A stretch of 64,000 nucleotides of DNA, from positions 6,073,244-6,137,243 of the forward strand of contig JAQFVV010012418.1 of the NCBI GenBank assembly GCA_028023455.1. Reading direction: 5' to 3'. The translations under genes were made by a program, and so were the position numbers. The notes under the pieces are model-generated. The model did not search any database. It worked only from the letters and a program-made list of their open reading frames with translations, and was not told the DNA's origin. Source of the DNA: Epiperipatus broadwayi (taxonomy: Eukaryota > Onychophora > Udeonychophora > Euonychophora > Peripatidae). Positions 46,096 to 58,080 of this stretch are shown here, piece after piece (the stretch's first letter is position 1; the number at the start of each line of letters is the position of its first letter).

Positions 46096-46461
46096 CAGGG
46101 GTCCCCAACCCTATGCCCGCAGGCACCATGGCGCCCACAGACCATTTTATGTGTGCCCGCCACTATCCGAACACGATAAATAATTATTTATCTAATACAA
46201 ATAAATTTAATTTTTAAAATTTCTTCTAAATTATTGTATTATATTGTAATCAAATTGTAGAGCATACTATACTTTTACAGTATAAAATATAAACGTTAAT
46301 TATATGTTAAAATTTTATTTTTGAAATAAATATTTTTTTGTAGATTATGTGTAAAATAACAATATCCAACTATAATTTTACATTGAAAAAATAAATGGTG
46401 CCCACCACCTGGCCAGTATTACATAATGTGCTTTTAAGTGCAAAAAGATTGGGGACCACTG
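46096..46461. mobile_element. hAT-type MITE with intact ends
   Basis: A 366-bp element with terminal inverted repeats CAGGGGTCCCCAACC (left) and GATTGGGGACCACTG (right), flanked by a perfect 8-bp direct repeat AACTAAAT (46,088-46,095 and 46,462-46,469). CAG...CTG ends with an 8-bp target duplication are typical of hAT transposons, and the GGTCCCCAACC tip is common among non-autonomous hAT elements in animals. The GC-rich ends (CCGCAGGCACCATGGCGCCC and GGTGCCCACCACCTGGCC) are also partly inverted copies of each other. The interior is AT-rich and non-coding, so it was mobilised in trans. Confidence 0.85.
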
Positions 46462-46469
46462 AACTAAAT

Positions 46470-46933
46470 TAAATTTTCAATTTTATTTATTTATTTGATT
46501 TTATAAGATAAGAACAAACATTTAATATAATAATCTTTATTGATTATTATATTAACTTCATGAAATCCATTTTAAAGAGTTAGTGAGATTTATTATTATT
46601 ATTATTAGTACTCTAGTATATTGATAGGAACCTCTGAAGAGAGTCAATTGTTAAACTTCCCTGAGTTCGAAATCTGAGCATAACAGTTTAAGTCAATTAA
46701 GGTGAAAATTGATTTGATGTGGTTTAGATATAATAATTTATTAATAATAAATTATTTATTTGGAATAGATATAGTTTTATATCAAAATTAAATCCCATCA
46801 TTCGTGGCATCCTATATGAAGACCTTAAATCTGACTATAGTGAGATGTGACTGCCTTAACTTATCTCATTGAGAGAGTGAATGGTTTTAAATGAAAATAG
46901 AAAGTAATATACACTAGTCAGTTGTAACGAAAC
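46470..46933. other. AT-rich stretch
   Basis: Nothing recognised. Confidence 0.35.
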
Positions 46934-47830
46934 ATCACATGATCACCATTTCTTATGCTTGCTCATAACTGTTATTAAAACAGACAAAACTCCCATACAG
47001 TAGTGCCACTCAGTGCAAGCCAGAGTAATCAATGGATGCCAGAAAGCTTGTGCATAAAATCCCTATCTAGTGCCTATTCTTCCAATATCCACAGACTAGT
47101 TTCTAACTTGTGGCTTTCATCAGTGAGGAGCCTTGGATCTGAGAGCACTGCAGCTAGATTAGAAAATTCTACAACTGTTGTAGTAAACATACTAACAAAA
47201 ACCTTCTATAAATAATAATATGCAATCCATGAAATATAGTAACAACACAAAAAGCTCCATAAACAGAATCTGAAATTCAAAACCTAGATTCATAATACTC
47301 TATCCCCTGTAATACAATAAAATATAATTCAAACAAAACAGTAAATAAGGATTTAATTCAAGCCTCCAGTAGCCACTTTTTATCTCTACTTGACTACAAA
47401 ACTATGAGAATAAAATTGAAAACATAAAAAATATTTTCAATCCGAGTTCATTAGCTTATATAGTCATATATATTTGAACTCAGTTCAGTATCCATACATT
47501 TACTATCCTATTAGGCAGGATTAGTATTAAACCACTAAAAATCACATGATCACCATTTCATATTCTCATAGTTTTGTAGTTAAGTAGAGATAAAAGGTGA
47601 TTGCTGGAGGGTTGCATTGGATCCTAGGATCTAGGTGCAGTGCTCTCAGATCCAAACCTCCTCACTGACGAAAGCCATAAGCTAGAAACTAGTCTGGGAT
47701 ATTGGATGAGTAGGCACTAGATAGGGATTTTATGCACAAGCCTTCTGGCATCCATTGATTACTCTGGCTCGCACTGAGTGGCACTACTCTATGGAGAATT
47801 TTTCCTGTTTTAATATCAGTTGTAACTAGA
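46934..47830. repeat. Fold-back element D with an internal insertion
   Basis: The left arm (from about 46,966 through 47,157) and right arm (about 47,575-47,830) are inverted copies, including the flank CATAACTGTTATTAAAACAG. An unrelated stretch of about 200 bases (47,158-47,355) interrupts the left arm between the block GCAGCTAGATT and the expected GCAACCCTCCAG continuation. The outer module ATCACATGATCACCATTTC appears at the left end and again at about 47,541 inside the element, as in element A. Small ORFs read from it (47,003-47,215 and 47,689-48,018) are meaningless. Confidence 0.75.
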
Positions 47831-48540
47831 TATTGTGTTATGGTTTTTGGTTGTTGATGTAGAAACACAAGCATTTCTATATGAATTATATATATGGATG
47901 ATAAAATTAACAAGAATATGTTAGAATGAGAGAAAAATGATGTCAATTTAATAAGTAAAGTAATGTTTAAGACAAAAGAGGATTTTGAAAAAAGATTTCT
48001 CAATCTGTCATCCCACATTTGACAATTTTATTATATTTTTTAATTTTACACAATGACATAATACAATTTAAAGAAAATATATCTGTAGTTATTTTTTGTT
48101 TTCTTGGTGAACATTTTTTTCATTACACAGCTAGTGCATTCAATTTATTCAAAAGTAGTTTACTTTTAAAACAAATTACTAGAGTATAGGTTAAATAGTT
48201 TTTTTTTGGTTAATAAATAAATAGATTTTCATTAATATCAGAGTTAATATTTGAAATAACATATCAATATTATTATATATTTTAATAACTCATCAATTTT
48301 TTTTTTTTTTTGTGCTTTATTTTTTGTAAATCTGGCTTATTATATAGATTGCCTAGATGGCATGTTTTACTTAAGAGATAGATACAGGAATACTGGAAGT
48401 TCTCAATTCAGATTCAGTTATAATTTCTAAACTTTAATTACTTATATATGTATAAAAATATTTTGAATGTTTAATCAAGAAATAGTAATTCAGTTTTTAT
48501 TATTGTTATAATTTGCTGAGTATACTTTCAACATTAGTGG
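47831..48540. other. AT-rich stretch
   Basis: No feature recognised apart from poly-T runs. Confidence 0.35.
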
Positions 48541-48945
48541 CCAGAATCACAGCCACACACATATTTGGTTATGAGATATCACAAAGAAGCTGTTCTACTA
48601 CACTGTTCTCTGATCTCAAACTTGATTAATGTGGAGACCAATAGCAACTGCATTTTTATGAACTATTTATTTTTAATTAAACTGACTGTACTATTTATAG
48701 CAGATGCTATGAGATGTATAACAGAGGATTAAGTAAGTATTTTCCTTCTCAATTAATGATAATAAAAAAAACAAGATTATAATTAAATTATAATTGTTTT
48801 TATAATTTACATTCAACAATTGCAAAAAGGTTTTTAATAAAAAAAATCCTTTTTAATCTTTTTATAGAAACTTGCAGGCTTCTTGCTGGTTCTGCAGCAT
48901 CACTTAGCAGCCACAGTATGTGTAACCGAAAACTACTGAATTAAC
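48541..48945 (+). other. Possible small exon cluster, unsupported
   Basis: Splice-like signals occur in sequence on the plus strand: an acceptor-like TTTCAACATTAG at about 48,537; a strong donor GTAAGTATTTT at about 48,733; and an acceptor-like TAATCTTTTTATAG at about 48,869, followed by a frame TCRLLAGSAASLSSHS that stops at about 48,942. A frame starting WPESQPHTYLVMRYHKEAV leads from the first acceptor to near the donor. No domain is recognised and there is no independent support, so this is recorded only as a place to look for transcripts. Confidence 0.2.
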
Positions 48946-50019
48946 TATACATATTACAAAAAATATTTTTGTTTGGAATCAAAATGGGCTAATTTCTTTA
49001 TTATATTAAAAATTTAGACTCACATCAAAACCAAAAATAAGTCTAAAAAATATATGTAGTGAATGAAGAACTTTTAAATATAATTTTAAATAATTTACAG
49101 CATTTCAAAAATATTAATAAATTTCATTATAGTTAATAATTATTTAAACCATTTCAGACTTTACTTCAAATATGTCTAGTCATAAAATTTTGTCTGTGTT
49201 TATTTTTCCATTTCTTGTAAGTTTCAAATATATATGCACAAATATAATATTAAATTATACATATACAGTCTTGTATGCCATGAGAGTAATTCATCTCAAT
49301 ATGGAAATAATAACAAATCTATAAATTAAATAAAGTAAATACATAATTAAAAAACAAAATACAATTATCTGTCTACATAACTATTTTATTTTAACCAGGT
49401 AAATACTTTTCATCAGAAAATACAGCTTAAAGTGCAACAAAATGCATAAATTTTAATGGGTTTTTATACTGTTATATTTAATGGATTTTTCAGTACTGTT
49501 GTTTTCCCATATCTATTGTTTATTTTCTCAAGTCCTTGAAAAAGGATGGATCAAAGTTTTTTTGTATATGAATATGAAAAATCATAATTTTTATGATAGT
49601 TAATATACTGAAACTTTCTTCTGATTGCTCTTAAAATTGGCTATATCATCAGTTGAACAATTTTCTGAATGAAACTGTTAAAAAAAGATACCACAACACA
49701 AAATTTATATAATAGTAAATACTGCAACAATTTTAATATTTAAAAGTATCTTTAATAGAAATATTATTTTATTCATTACAAAAAGTTTTCATTTTAATTT
49801 TTTTATTGTTACTTTACAAGATTAATTATTATAGATTTAAAGAATATTGTAAATTATTCTGTATAATAACATTTATTCAGTTAATAAAATTATAAAATTT
49901 AAGATTTTACAATTTTTCAGTTGATCAATAAAATGAAAGTTGTAGTTTTATTTACTTAATTATGTATGAATTTATGCACATGCATATTTACTGAAATGTT
50001 ATTGTTACAGAAATTTAAT
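48946..50019. other. AT-rich stretch
   Basis: Nothing recognised. Confidence 0.35.
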
Positions 50020-50280
50020 AGCAGCTGAAATTAGTCATTACAAAGCTGCATGGTCAAAAAATATTTAATTTTAAAAAAGTCTGATAGATTAGTACATTTA
50101 TATGTTGGTTATATGCGTATGTGCATTTACTAGATAAAACACATACATAACCAAATTACAGGGAAATAAAGCTATAGAGTTAATATTACTGTTAAATATT
50201 TAATGAAAGAAGGGTAGTTTGTAAAATTATAATTGATAAAATGTTAATTCATAGAAGAGAGAAAATTTAGTTTTAGTGAG
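50020..50280 (+). repeat. Diverged repeat, copy 1 (partner at 60,450-60,700)
   Basis: About 250 bases align in the same orientation with 60,450-60,700. Shared blocks include ATTACAAAGCTGCATG, GTGCATT, AGTTAATA and GAGAGAAAAATTAGTTTTA (with small differences). The copies flank the segment holding the Tx1-like LINE. They could be old terminal repeats of a larger element or just two copies of a dispersed repeat. Confidence 0.55.
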
Positions 50281-51843
50281 CACAAATGAATTTCATTTGC
50301 ATAAGATTTGCCTGCTGGATGGAGGTTTTAAAAAAATAATTTTCCCTTGTAGTAAATTGAATGATAAATCTCAATATGTTATTAAAAATTATAAAGTATT
50401 AAGATTGGGAAAGTTAGGGAACAATTTTCAGTCATCATATTTTGTTTTTCCGGCATTACTATAAATAAAGAAAAAACTATTTTTTATTAAAGAATGAAGA
50501 AAATATTTTATAAAAAAGATGTTTTGAGTTTTGTTGTTAAGTCTTGATAAATATATTTTTGAAAAACATCTAGATATAATAAACACAGACTCACATTGTT
50601 AAATGTTAAAAAAAAAAAAAAAATAAAAAAATATGATAATATGAGATATAAATAATTCAGAAACGAAAAACAACAGTAGTTTAGTCTAAGTCTTGGCTCA
50701 AAAAGACATCAGTGCAGATTGATTCTTTAAAGATAAGGAGTAACCACTGCTTAAAATCATTGCCCTCCAATTTCCTGGTGTTTAAAGTATTTTTCAATTT
50801 TCATCCTTCTTAAAAATTATGGCAATAGCTAGCCAAGGACTATTTTCCATATGTGGCTAAAAAACTTTAATCAAACTGGTCATAACTGTGCAATTGAATG
50901 CAGACAAACCCTGAAATTTTCTAAATTGCAACATGCCTGCTTTAAAGAAGAAAAAAAGCATCATACGGAAAGAAGTGAACTCTGACATAAAATCTATCAC
51001 ATTTCTGTATTGTAATTCATCTACTGCATCTACAGCAAATGATACTGAAGAGGATAATCACAATATGAACTGGATGGATAAAATCTATCAATAAAGATGT
51101 GTGAATATATAGTAAACATGATATCTACAGAAAATCATCATTTCAATCCTTAAAATTTTAAGATACTGGTAAGATATTTTCTTTAAAATTAACTATAAAG
51201 CCTTAAGTTTTAATATTTTTTTATTTTCAATTTTTTATATTTGATTTATTGGGTAGCAATGATATCATATTCATTTATTGTAAATAAATTGTTAGCTTAT
51301 TTTTTTATTAATCAATCTAGTTTGTTTTTCTTTTTGAACTCTTTCAAAACCTAGCTATTAATATTCATTAACCCTGAAAAATCATGTAATTCACTGGATA
51401 CATACAGGGATATAAGTAGTAATTTAAAATAATGATCAGTGATATTACGATTTCCAGAAGTAAGCTTTCTATTTAAAAGCTTAGCATTTGAAGATCAATT
51501 TTAAATTTAATCTAATAAAATTTGGAATAATTATAATTGATCTTTAGTGCTAGGTTATTTGACCATTATCATCAGAGTAATGCTTATGTTAAAAATATAC
51601 ATGTGGTTTTGCTAACCATATTTAATTATTTATGTTAACTTAATTTCAAAACCATTCTATTTGGTGCATTAACAAGTAGCATGAATATCCCCCACACTTC
51701 TACTCAATTACATTGCTATATAGTTACACATTGTATCTAATATTAACATGTAAATAAATTGAGCATATAGTGGCATAAATATTCTAAATTGACTTTAAAA
51801 TGGTTGGAATGAAAAATAAGATCTGTATTTATAAATATATACG
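50281..51843. other. Unassigned stretch with short ORFs
   Basis: A 62-codon plus ORF at 50,276-50,464 and a 53-codon plus ORF starting near 50,932 (MPALKKKKSIIRKEVNSDIK...) show no known domain. The latter is lysine-rich and followed by an AATAAA signal near 51,092; a relic of a retroelement protein is possible. Confidence 0.3.
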
Positions 51844-52020
51844 AACATTTTATTAAAGTAGTTTCAATGTAGGTAGGCAGAAGATATGCAAAAATTATAT
51901 TTAGATAAAAACATTAATACAGGTATATCATGTTATACTGGAGATTTCATAAAGGATTGAGACTTGTGTGTTTATTTAATAACAAAATATAAATATAATT
52001 GTTTAAGTTTGTAGAAAACC
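51844..52020 (+). repeat. 177-bp direct repeat, copy 1
   Basis: Nearly identical to 52,429-52,605 over 177 bases with only about two differences (for example TTTATTTAATAAC against TTTATTTAGTAAC). The pair encloses 408 bases. Boundaries are AACATTTTATTAAAG and TTGTAGAAAACC in both. Confidence 0.85.
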
Positions 52021-52138
52021 TGAGAAAGAAGCAGTTTGTAAAATAGTAATAAGAATAATCAATAAAAATATAATAAAGCATTTAGTTACAGATGATAAAC
52101 ATGTTCAATAACAAGAAGAATGGAAACAATTAAACAGG

Positions 52139-52266
52139 AGTCAATTAGCAACACAAGAGACACTATCTCCAACAGAACTGTTAGAGCAAGACTCCATTAA
52201 GAAGTCAATTAGCAACACAAGAGACACCATCTCCAACAGAACTGTTAGAGTAAGACTCTCCTTTAA
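52139..52266 (+). repeat. 64-bp tandem duplication
   Basis: Two 64-base units (52,139-52,202 and 52,203-52,266) beginning AGTCAATTAGCAACACAAGA with a few substitutions. They lie between the 177-bp direct repeats. The sequence can be read as a Ser/Thr-rich peptide repeat but the frame is not open on either side. Confidence 0.8.
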
Positions 52267-52428
52267 GATAGTGCAAAATCATTCAGAAGAGAATGAAAGC
52301 ACATTTAATAGTAAAATGCTGTGGGCATTTATGAAAAAAAAATTAAAATAAATGCAATCAAATTTGAAGAAAAGCAATTGCAATAAAAAAAGAGAAAGAA
52401 TTGAAGAAAAGCAACAAAACAGATAACA

Positions 52429-52605
52429 AACATTTTATTAAAGTAGTTTCAATGTAGGTAGGCAGAAGATATGCAAAAATTATATTTAGATAAAAACATT
52501 AATACAGGTATATCATGTTATACTGGAGATTTCATAAAGGATTGAGACTTGTGTGTTTATTTAGTAACAAAATATAAATACAATTGTTTAAGTTTGTAGA
52601 AAACC
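52429..52605 (+). repeat. 177-bp direct repeat, copy 2
   Basis: Partner of 51,844-52,020; see there. Immediately downstream the sequence becomes less AT-rich and coding-like (52,640 onward), so this copy lies at or near the 5' side of the Tx1-like LINE. Confidence 0.85.
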
Positions 52606-52689
52606 AAAAGATTCAAAATTGAATTAAAAGCAAATCATTTCTTATCCAAATCCTGTTAGACCAATGAAAACTGCTAAATTAAAAAATCC

Positions 52690-54760
52690 CAATAAGCGAA
52701 TCATGCCAATATTGCCTAAAAGAGAAAGATTTGAATGTACATATTTGAACGTACATATTTGCCAGAAGCCTCAGTAAAACAAGCTAAAAGTAATATGGAA
52801 GTAGATCCAAAAAATAATATACTTCCACATGGGCCTGGAGGTCCAAAATGCCCTTGTTTGAAAGAGCTCGACCTCCCCTACAAAACAACACCAGGATCAT
52901 CAAAATTGCTAATTTGTAAGGAAAGTTATAAAAATAAATCCACCGAAAATCTTTTTCAAAGTGATCACTTAATTCCGAAAGTTAAGAAATGCAGAAAAAT
53001 TGCAGTTGGAAAAAATACACTTTCCTATTGATTTGAACTCAGCTTCTTTTGGGAATAATATGTATTCCGACATACTCTACATGCCAAGAAAAGAACTGAT
53101 TTTTCCAGTGTCAGGAATAAAAGTTATAAGGGGAAAACCGGTGCGGCGCCATCAAAAATAAAAACTCAGAAATTATCCAAAAATCACAACTAAGTCAATA
53201 GAAATGCTAATATACATGCCACAGCTTCAAAAATAGTCTCATTCATTGAAGTGCATCCCCCTGTAGATGTATATCACCTTTGTCCCAATGCAAATATTGG
53301 TTGCAAAAATTTTCCTAATCTTCAAACAATGTCAAATCAACTAACCTTCCCATATTATCTAACACCCCTACATCAGTTGGATCTCCCTGGATGACCCCAA
53401 CCAACACACTTTCATCTAGTTTATCAAATAATAACAAGAAATTGAGGTATAATAGTGATTAAAATCCAACCCTTTTCCCACAGAATATACCTAGCCTTGA
53501 AGGATCCAGTCAGTAACCAGAGGAAAGTTTGCCAAGGCCCACCACCACATCCTATGCCAACATTGCTGCCCAAAGTATCTCAGGACTTTGATCTATATCT
53601 GCTGTGTACCCCAGTGTTGATGAAACCCAAGTTGCTGAATCTTTGGCAGAGGTCTACAAATAATGGACTAAGCTTATGCAACCCCCAAAGATGAAGGGGA
53701 AGACATACCTTCTTATGATAACCCCAGGTAATTATACAAGTGTGATCTATCTAAAATCCACTAATAAGTGATAAGTTTAATCAATAAATTCTGCCTCTCC
53801 TTAAGAAATCTTTTAACATTTATAAGGATGATAAGGCTTTGATTCAGGCTGTCACAGATAAGAACATTCATTTATTTAAATTCCCAGTTCAGTCACTTTT
53901 CAAATTATTCACTATGCATGGCATCTGAGGCTCAGTATGCAATGTGTTTCATCCTAATGACAGGTATATGGTGATTCAATTCAGCAACTTTATTACCAGA
54001 GAGAATCCATAATGATCATAAGAGTCTATTTGGCCAAGACCTGATAACCATAGACCTGAATAAGACAAGCCCCATTGATGGATATGTCAAGAACTGTGGT
54101 ATAAACTTCAGCAAGGTGGATCTCCAAAGAGCCTTGGCCCTCTTTGGGAACATCATAGCAGTTAAATATCAGACAATCTGGTATGGAGGGGTCGAGACAC
54201 ACTCCATTATAGCTGACTATTGCATTGAATAAATTTCTCCACTCAATATACCGGAACTTATTGGGTTCTTTGACTCTCCAGTTTCCATCATCCTTCAGAG
54301 TGTTCCCCTCCCCAGTGTTTTCATTGCAGGATTAGGGGACAACTCATGAAAAACTGCAGAGATCGATGCTGCATATAATATGAACTTATTGGCAAAAGAC
54401 CACATCAATGTCCCTCCATATATCACCTATCCAGCCCTCCTAATTCCAACCCTCATGGGTTTTTTTGGGATCATGCTGGCCTTCAATATGGCAGGACTCA
54501 TTCTCCAGACCCCACCAGAGTAAATTTGCTGCTGGGGTTTTGAGGAGGGCCCTTTGCTCAGTTTGGTTGTAGTTGAAGTGGAGGGCTAACCTGCCTGCAG
54601 ATGTGTCAATGGCTGATTCCTGACCACCAATGGCCAACTCTCCAGACATGGAAGGATTCATTACAGCAGTAATAAAGAAAAGGAAGAGGAGAAGTGATAA
54701 AGACTCTCCTGACCAGTCATCATTGGATTCTGAATCCCAGACAGTAGATGATCTTCTGGG
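52690..54760 (+). pseudogene. ORF1 of the Tx1-like LINE, decayed
   Basis: Fragments in several frames. The first, 52,735-53,031, reads EVDPKNNILPHGPGGPKCPC. Next is a Pro-rich stretch with HLCPNANIGCKNFPNLQTM near 53,277. Then comes a longer coherent segment near 54,010-54,230 reading SLFGQDLITIDLNKTSPIDG, VKNCGINFSKVDLQRALALF and VKYQTIWYGG, and finally a Ser- and Asp-rich region near 54,670-54,800. The 54-kb segment has the feel of the RRM-like RNA-binding domain of Tx1-clade ORF1 proteins, which chaperone the RNA. CCHC zinc knuckles usually follow it; I cannot see an intact one here. Confidence 0.5.
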
Positions 54761-55109
54761 CCTTAATGATTCTAGTGATCCAGGAAGCAACTCAATTTTC
54801 CCCTAAAGAAAAAAAGGTATAGCATTCCTCCCCTCTGATAGCCAGGTCTCCACTGGGGATCTCTAAAACAATTAGTGAGACTGCTGTACCTAATTCTCTT
54901 ACCCCTGATGTGTGCAATGAGTTCACCATCCAGATTGAGGTGTTTTTTCCTCCTCATCTATGACAGCCCTGATTCAGACTATGACTCGATGTTTTTGGTA
55001 ACTATACCAGTGCCAGATGATCCCTTTCAGAATCCAGTGGTTTACCCTGTTACCCAAGCCCATCTGGTCTCCTGGAACCTCTTGAACTGCTGACCAAATA
55101 GCCATGCTA

Positions 55110-57420
55110 AAGATACTCTGTCAATGTAAGGGGCCTGAACTTATGGGATAGGGCATATGCCTGTCACATTGGTTCCATAGACAGGCCCCAGATGCTCTGT
55201 GATTCGGGCCTGAACTCATGGGATAGGGCATATGCCTTGTCACATTGGTTCCATAGACAGGCCTGAGATGTTCTGTGCTTATCGGAAATGAAAATGCACC
55301 TCCGGACAGACCATCATGTGATTCAACTAATCGAAGAATTTGGCTTTTTCCACTTCTCATTTTCTTCCACTGTATCGGGAGGTATGACTCTCATAATTAA
55401 TAAGAAGTCACCAATAGGCCTATTTAAAATGTTATTTATACATTGACTCTCATTGTTTATAGTGATTTTCTAATTTCACGGATGGTCCTTCAATCTAATA
55501 AATCTATACCTACCCAAAAACCCAGAGTGCATAATCAAGGTGATCCATTCCATCAATGCAACTCTCAAAACAAGCCCTCTTCCCACATTAATTACAGGTG
55601 ATTTTAATCATATCTCTTTTCTTCAGTAACAAGTCAAAAGTTCTCTAATAGATCAGTTATTTTATTTGCCTGTGATGGTGGGATTGATTGATTCCCATCT
55701 TTGGCCAAATGCCTTTTCTGACCATCTGGCATTGGAAATCTGACTCAGGTGTCAAAATACCATAACTCCAACAAGCAACTTCGCCCACACCATGAGTACA
55801 CTGACAAGTTCAAATATTATCCAAATAGTCTTTGAGACCTACATTGCATTCCACTGTCTAAGGATCTTATCTCTCTTTCTGATGGAGGCATGGATGGCCT
55901 TTGTTAAAATTCTGGCTATCTAATAAATCAATGCCTTAAAATCACAGGTCCCATCTGGTTATTTGGAGGAGCTGGATGAGATTGCCAGAATTCTGCATAA
56001 CATGACTCTTGAGGAACAGAACATCCCACCCATAATTCACTTGAAAGCAAAATATAAATCAGCACAGTCTGCCCTTGCCAAGTACCTTGTGATTAAGATG
56101 GCCTGATAATACCTACAACATCAGCATTGCCGGACTAGAAGGTACCTTCGCTGGCCCTTGGCTTGGGCAAAGGATCTTGGAGCCCCAATATCAATTGAGG
56201 TGCAGGAAAGCTGCTACTCTGGCTCTTTCATGTTGGCCAGAATTGGAGTTTTATTCCCTAAAATTTCAGCCATTTGCCTCGGTTGGCACTGCCCCCCCCC
56301 ACAAGATTACAGAAGGGTGAACTGGCCTGCATGGAATTTTCCAAAATTTCTTATATCATCTGTGCACATTTACGGTCCCAATTATTCTAAACATCATAAA
56401 TTTTCTTGTTGATAGTTGGGAAGCCCTGGGCATATGTCCAATCACTATGGCACCCTCATCAAGAAACCTGAGAGTCTACTGGTTCTCAAGAACCTTCAGC
56501 CTATTTCCATGGTCCCACTTATGATAAAGATTATCGAAGGCCTTGTAAAAGAAGAATGTCATTGATGCTTCTCACCTTATCATTTTGCAAAAAAAGATTG
56601 CTCGACTGTGACTGTCAGCCAATTTTGCCTCATCATTGACCATGTATACAGGAGATGGAAATCCCAGCATCATGGTTCAGCTTGACTTCTGGAGCCTTCA
56701 ACTGCATTGGAATCGACATACTGCTTGGTATACTGGAGAGGCTCAAAGTGCCCAAGACATACCTTCAGATCATAGAGAACCTATAAAATTGGGAGGTTTT
56801 TCTCTTGTTGGATGGCTGAGTGGCTCCTGGCTTTAGGTCCTGTGTTTCCATCCCACAGGGCTTGCCACTGAGCACTATTCTCTTTGCAGCCTATGTGAAT
56901 CCCCTGCTCCTAAGCAGCAAGGCTGCCCTCCCATGGATATCAATTCCTGTGCTTGGAGAAAGAGCATGTGTCACATCACCTATATGGATGATGTGGTGTT
57001 TCTCTCTGGCAGGGAGCTCACAAGACTTGAAGAGCTCCTAGACCAGTTTGTTCACAAATTTGGTCTGAGGGTCCATAAGGGTCAATGAAGGCAAATCAGC
57101 AATGTGGTCCATCTTACAGGGAAACAAATCCCAGGCAGATTCAAAGTGCCCTCCCTCAGATCTTCCTAGGATCTATCTTGAATCCTGCCTCTCAGTCATG
57201 AGGAGAGACATGGAGAAGAAGCTACTCTCCAAAATTGAGAAAACAGTTAACTCATCCAAAATTTACCTTTCTCTTTTGGACAAGGTTGCCCTACATAATT
57301 CTGTAGTACTTATCACATACTATCTGGCCAGCTTTTCACCCACCAGCACCATTAAAAGGGTCGAGATGCTGTGTAGGAAGATATGCTGGATGAGGGGGGC
57401 CCTGTCATCAACTTAAATGC
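55110..57420 (+). pseudogene. ORF2 endonuclease and reverse transcriptase of the Tx1-like LINE, decayed
   Basis: Endonuclease blocks: LSVNVRGLN near 55,118 (the N of VNVRGLN is the metal-site Asn), GGMTLIINKKSP near 55,379, LITGDFNHISF near 55,590 (GDFN motif) and FSDHLALEI near 55,718 (SDH motif). RT blocks: NLQPISMVPLMIKIIEGLVK near 56,490, LDFWSAFNC near 56,680 (the first catalytic Asp, in a shifted frame), IPQGLPLSTILFAAYVNPLL near 56,848, and YMDDVVFLSG starting at 56,981 (catalytic aspartates intact). A 75-bp tandem duplication (55,131-55,280) disrupts the endonuclease start. Frame changes are numerous. Confidence 0.75.
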
Positions 57421-58080
57421 CATTAAGATTTTCAAAATTCAAAGGACACACAATGTTCTGGTTAGGTTATTGGATTTACCATTCTGATATTGAGTGCCCT
57501 ATTCCCATAGAAATGGTCGAACCTATCAATAGACCCCCATCCAGACTATGAAGGCTTTGGATCTAACAACAGGTGACATGTCCTGTCATGGATCAAGACC
57601 TCCAGCTCCCTATTTCAGTCAAAACTTACCTACTATGACACATACTGGCTAATGTTTGAAGAGAAAACGTACCTCTATCTTGCTCTCAATTTTTATCTCC
57701 AGATTTTCCAAATGGATTCAATCCCTCAGGCTTGAATCCAAGGAAGTGGACTTTCTGCTCAAGTTAGAACCTCAAGGCCCTTCCCACAGGGTTATTATTT
57801 CATCACAGAGGCCATAACATCGATACCTCGTTGCCCAATGTGTGGTAAGCAGGAAGAGGCCATGGACCACATTCTGTTCCATTGTGATTCATGGTCTTGT
57901 CTCTGAGGCATGGTTCTGAGGAGAATGTCTGTCTCTGACCTAGCTTGTGTAATGATTCCTCTACCCTTTGAGAAGAGGCTTTTTGCCAAAATATGGCTAT
58001 CTTTATTTGTCAACTTTAGGATTTGGACTATATGTTATAAAGTATTGTTTGGAGTGGGATTGACCACTATCCTGAAGACC
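57421..58080 (+). pseudogene. ORF2 C-terminal zinc-binding motif
   Basis: From 57,832 the frame reads CPMCGKQEEAMDHILFHC, a CxxC...H..(3)C arrangement matching the zf-RVT (reverse transcriptase-associated zinc-binding) motif found at the end of L1/Tx1-like and plant LINE ORF2 proteins. It is followed by a decayed tail of about 60 codons and the non-coding 3' end. This motif supports placing the element in the L1/Tx1 group and not with the RTE copies elsewhere in the window. Confidence 0.7.

Noticed and set aside
46096-46461. GC-rich ends first considered as a CpG-type promoter
   Set aside because: Terminal inverted repeats and a perfect 8-bp target duplication identify a hAT MITE.
54440-55360. 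Minus-strand ORFs over the Tx1-like LINE (54,440-54,790; 54,772-54,957; 55,121-55,360)
   Set aside because: Antisense shadows of ORF1 and the endonuclease; the last one is created by the 75-bp tandem duplication.
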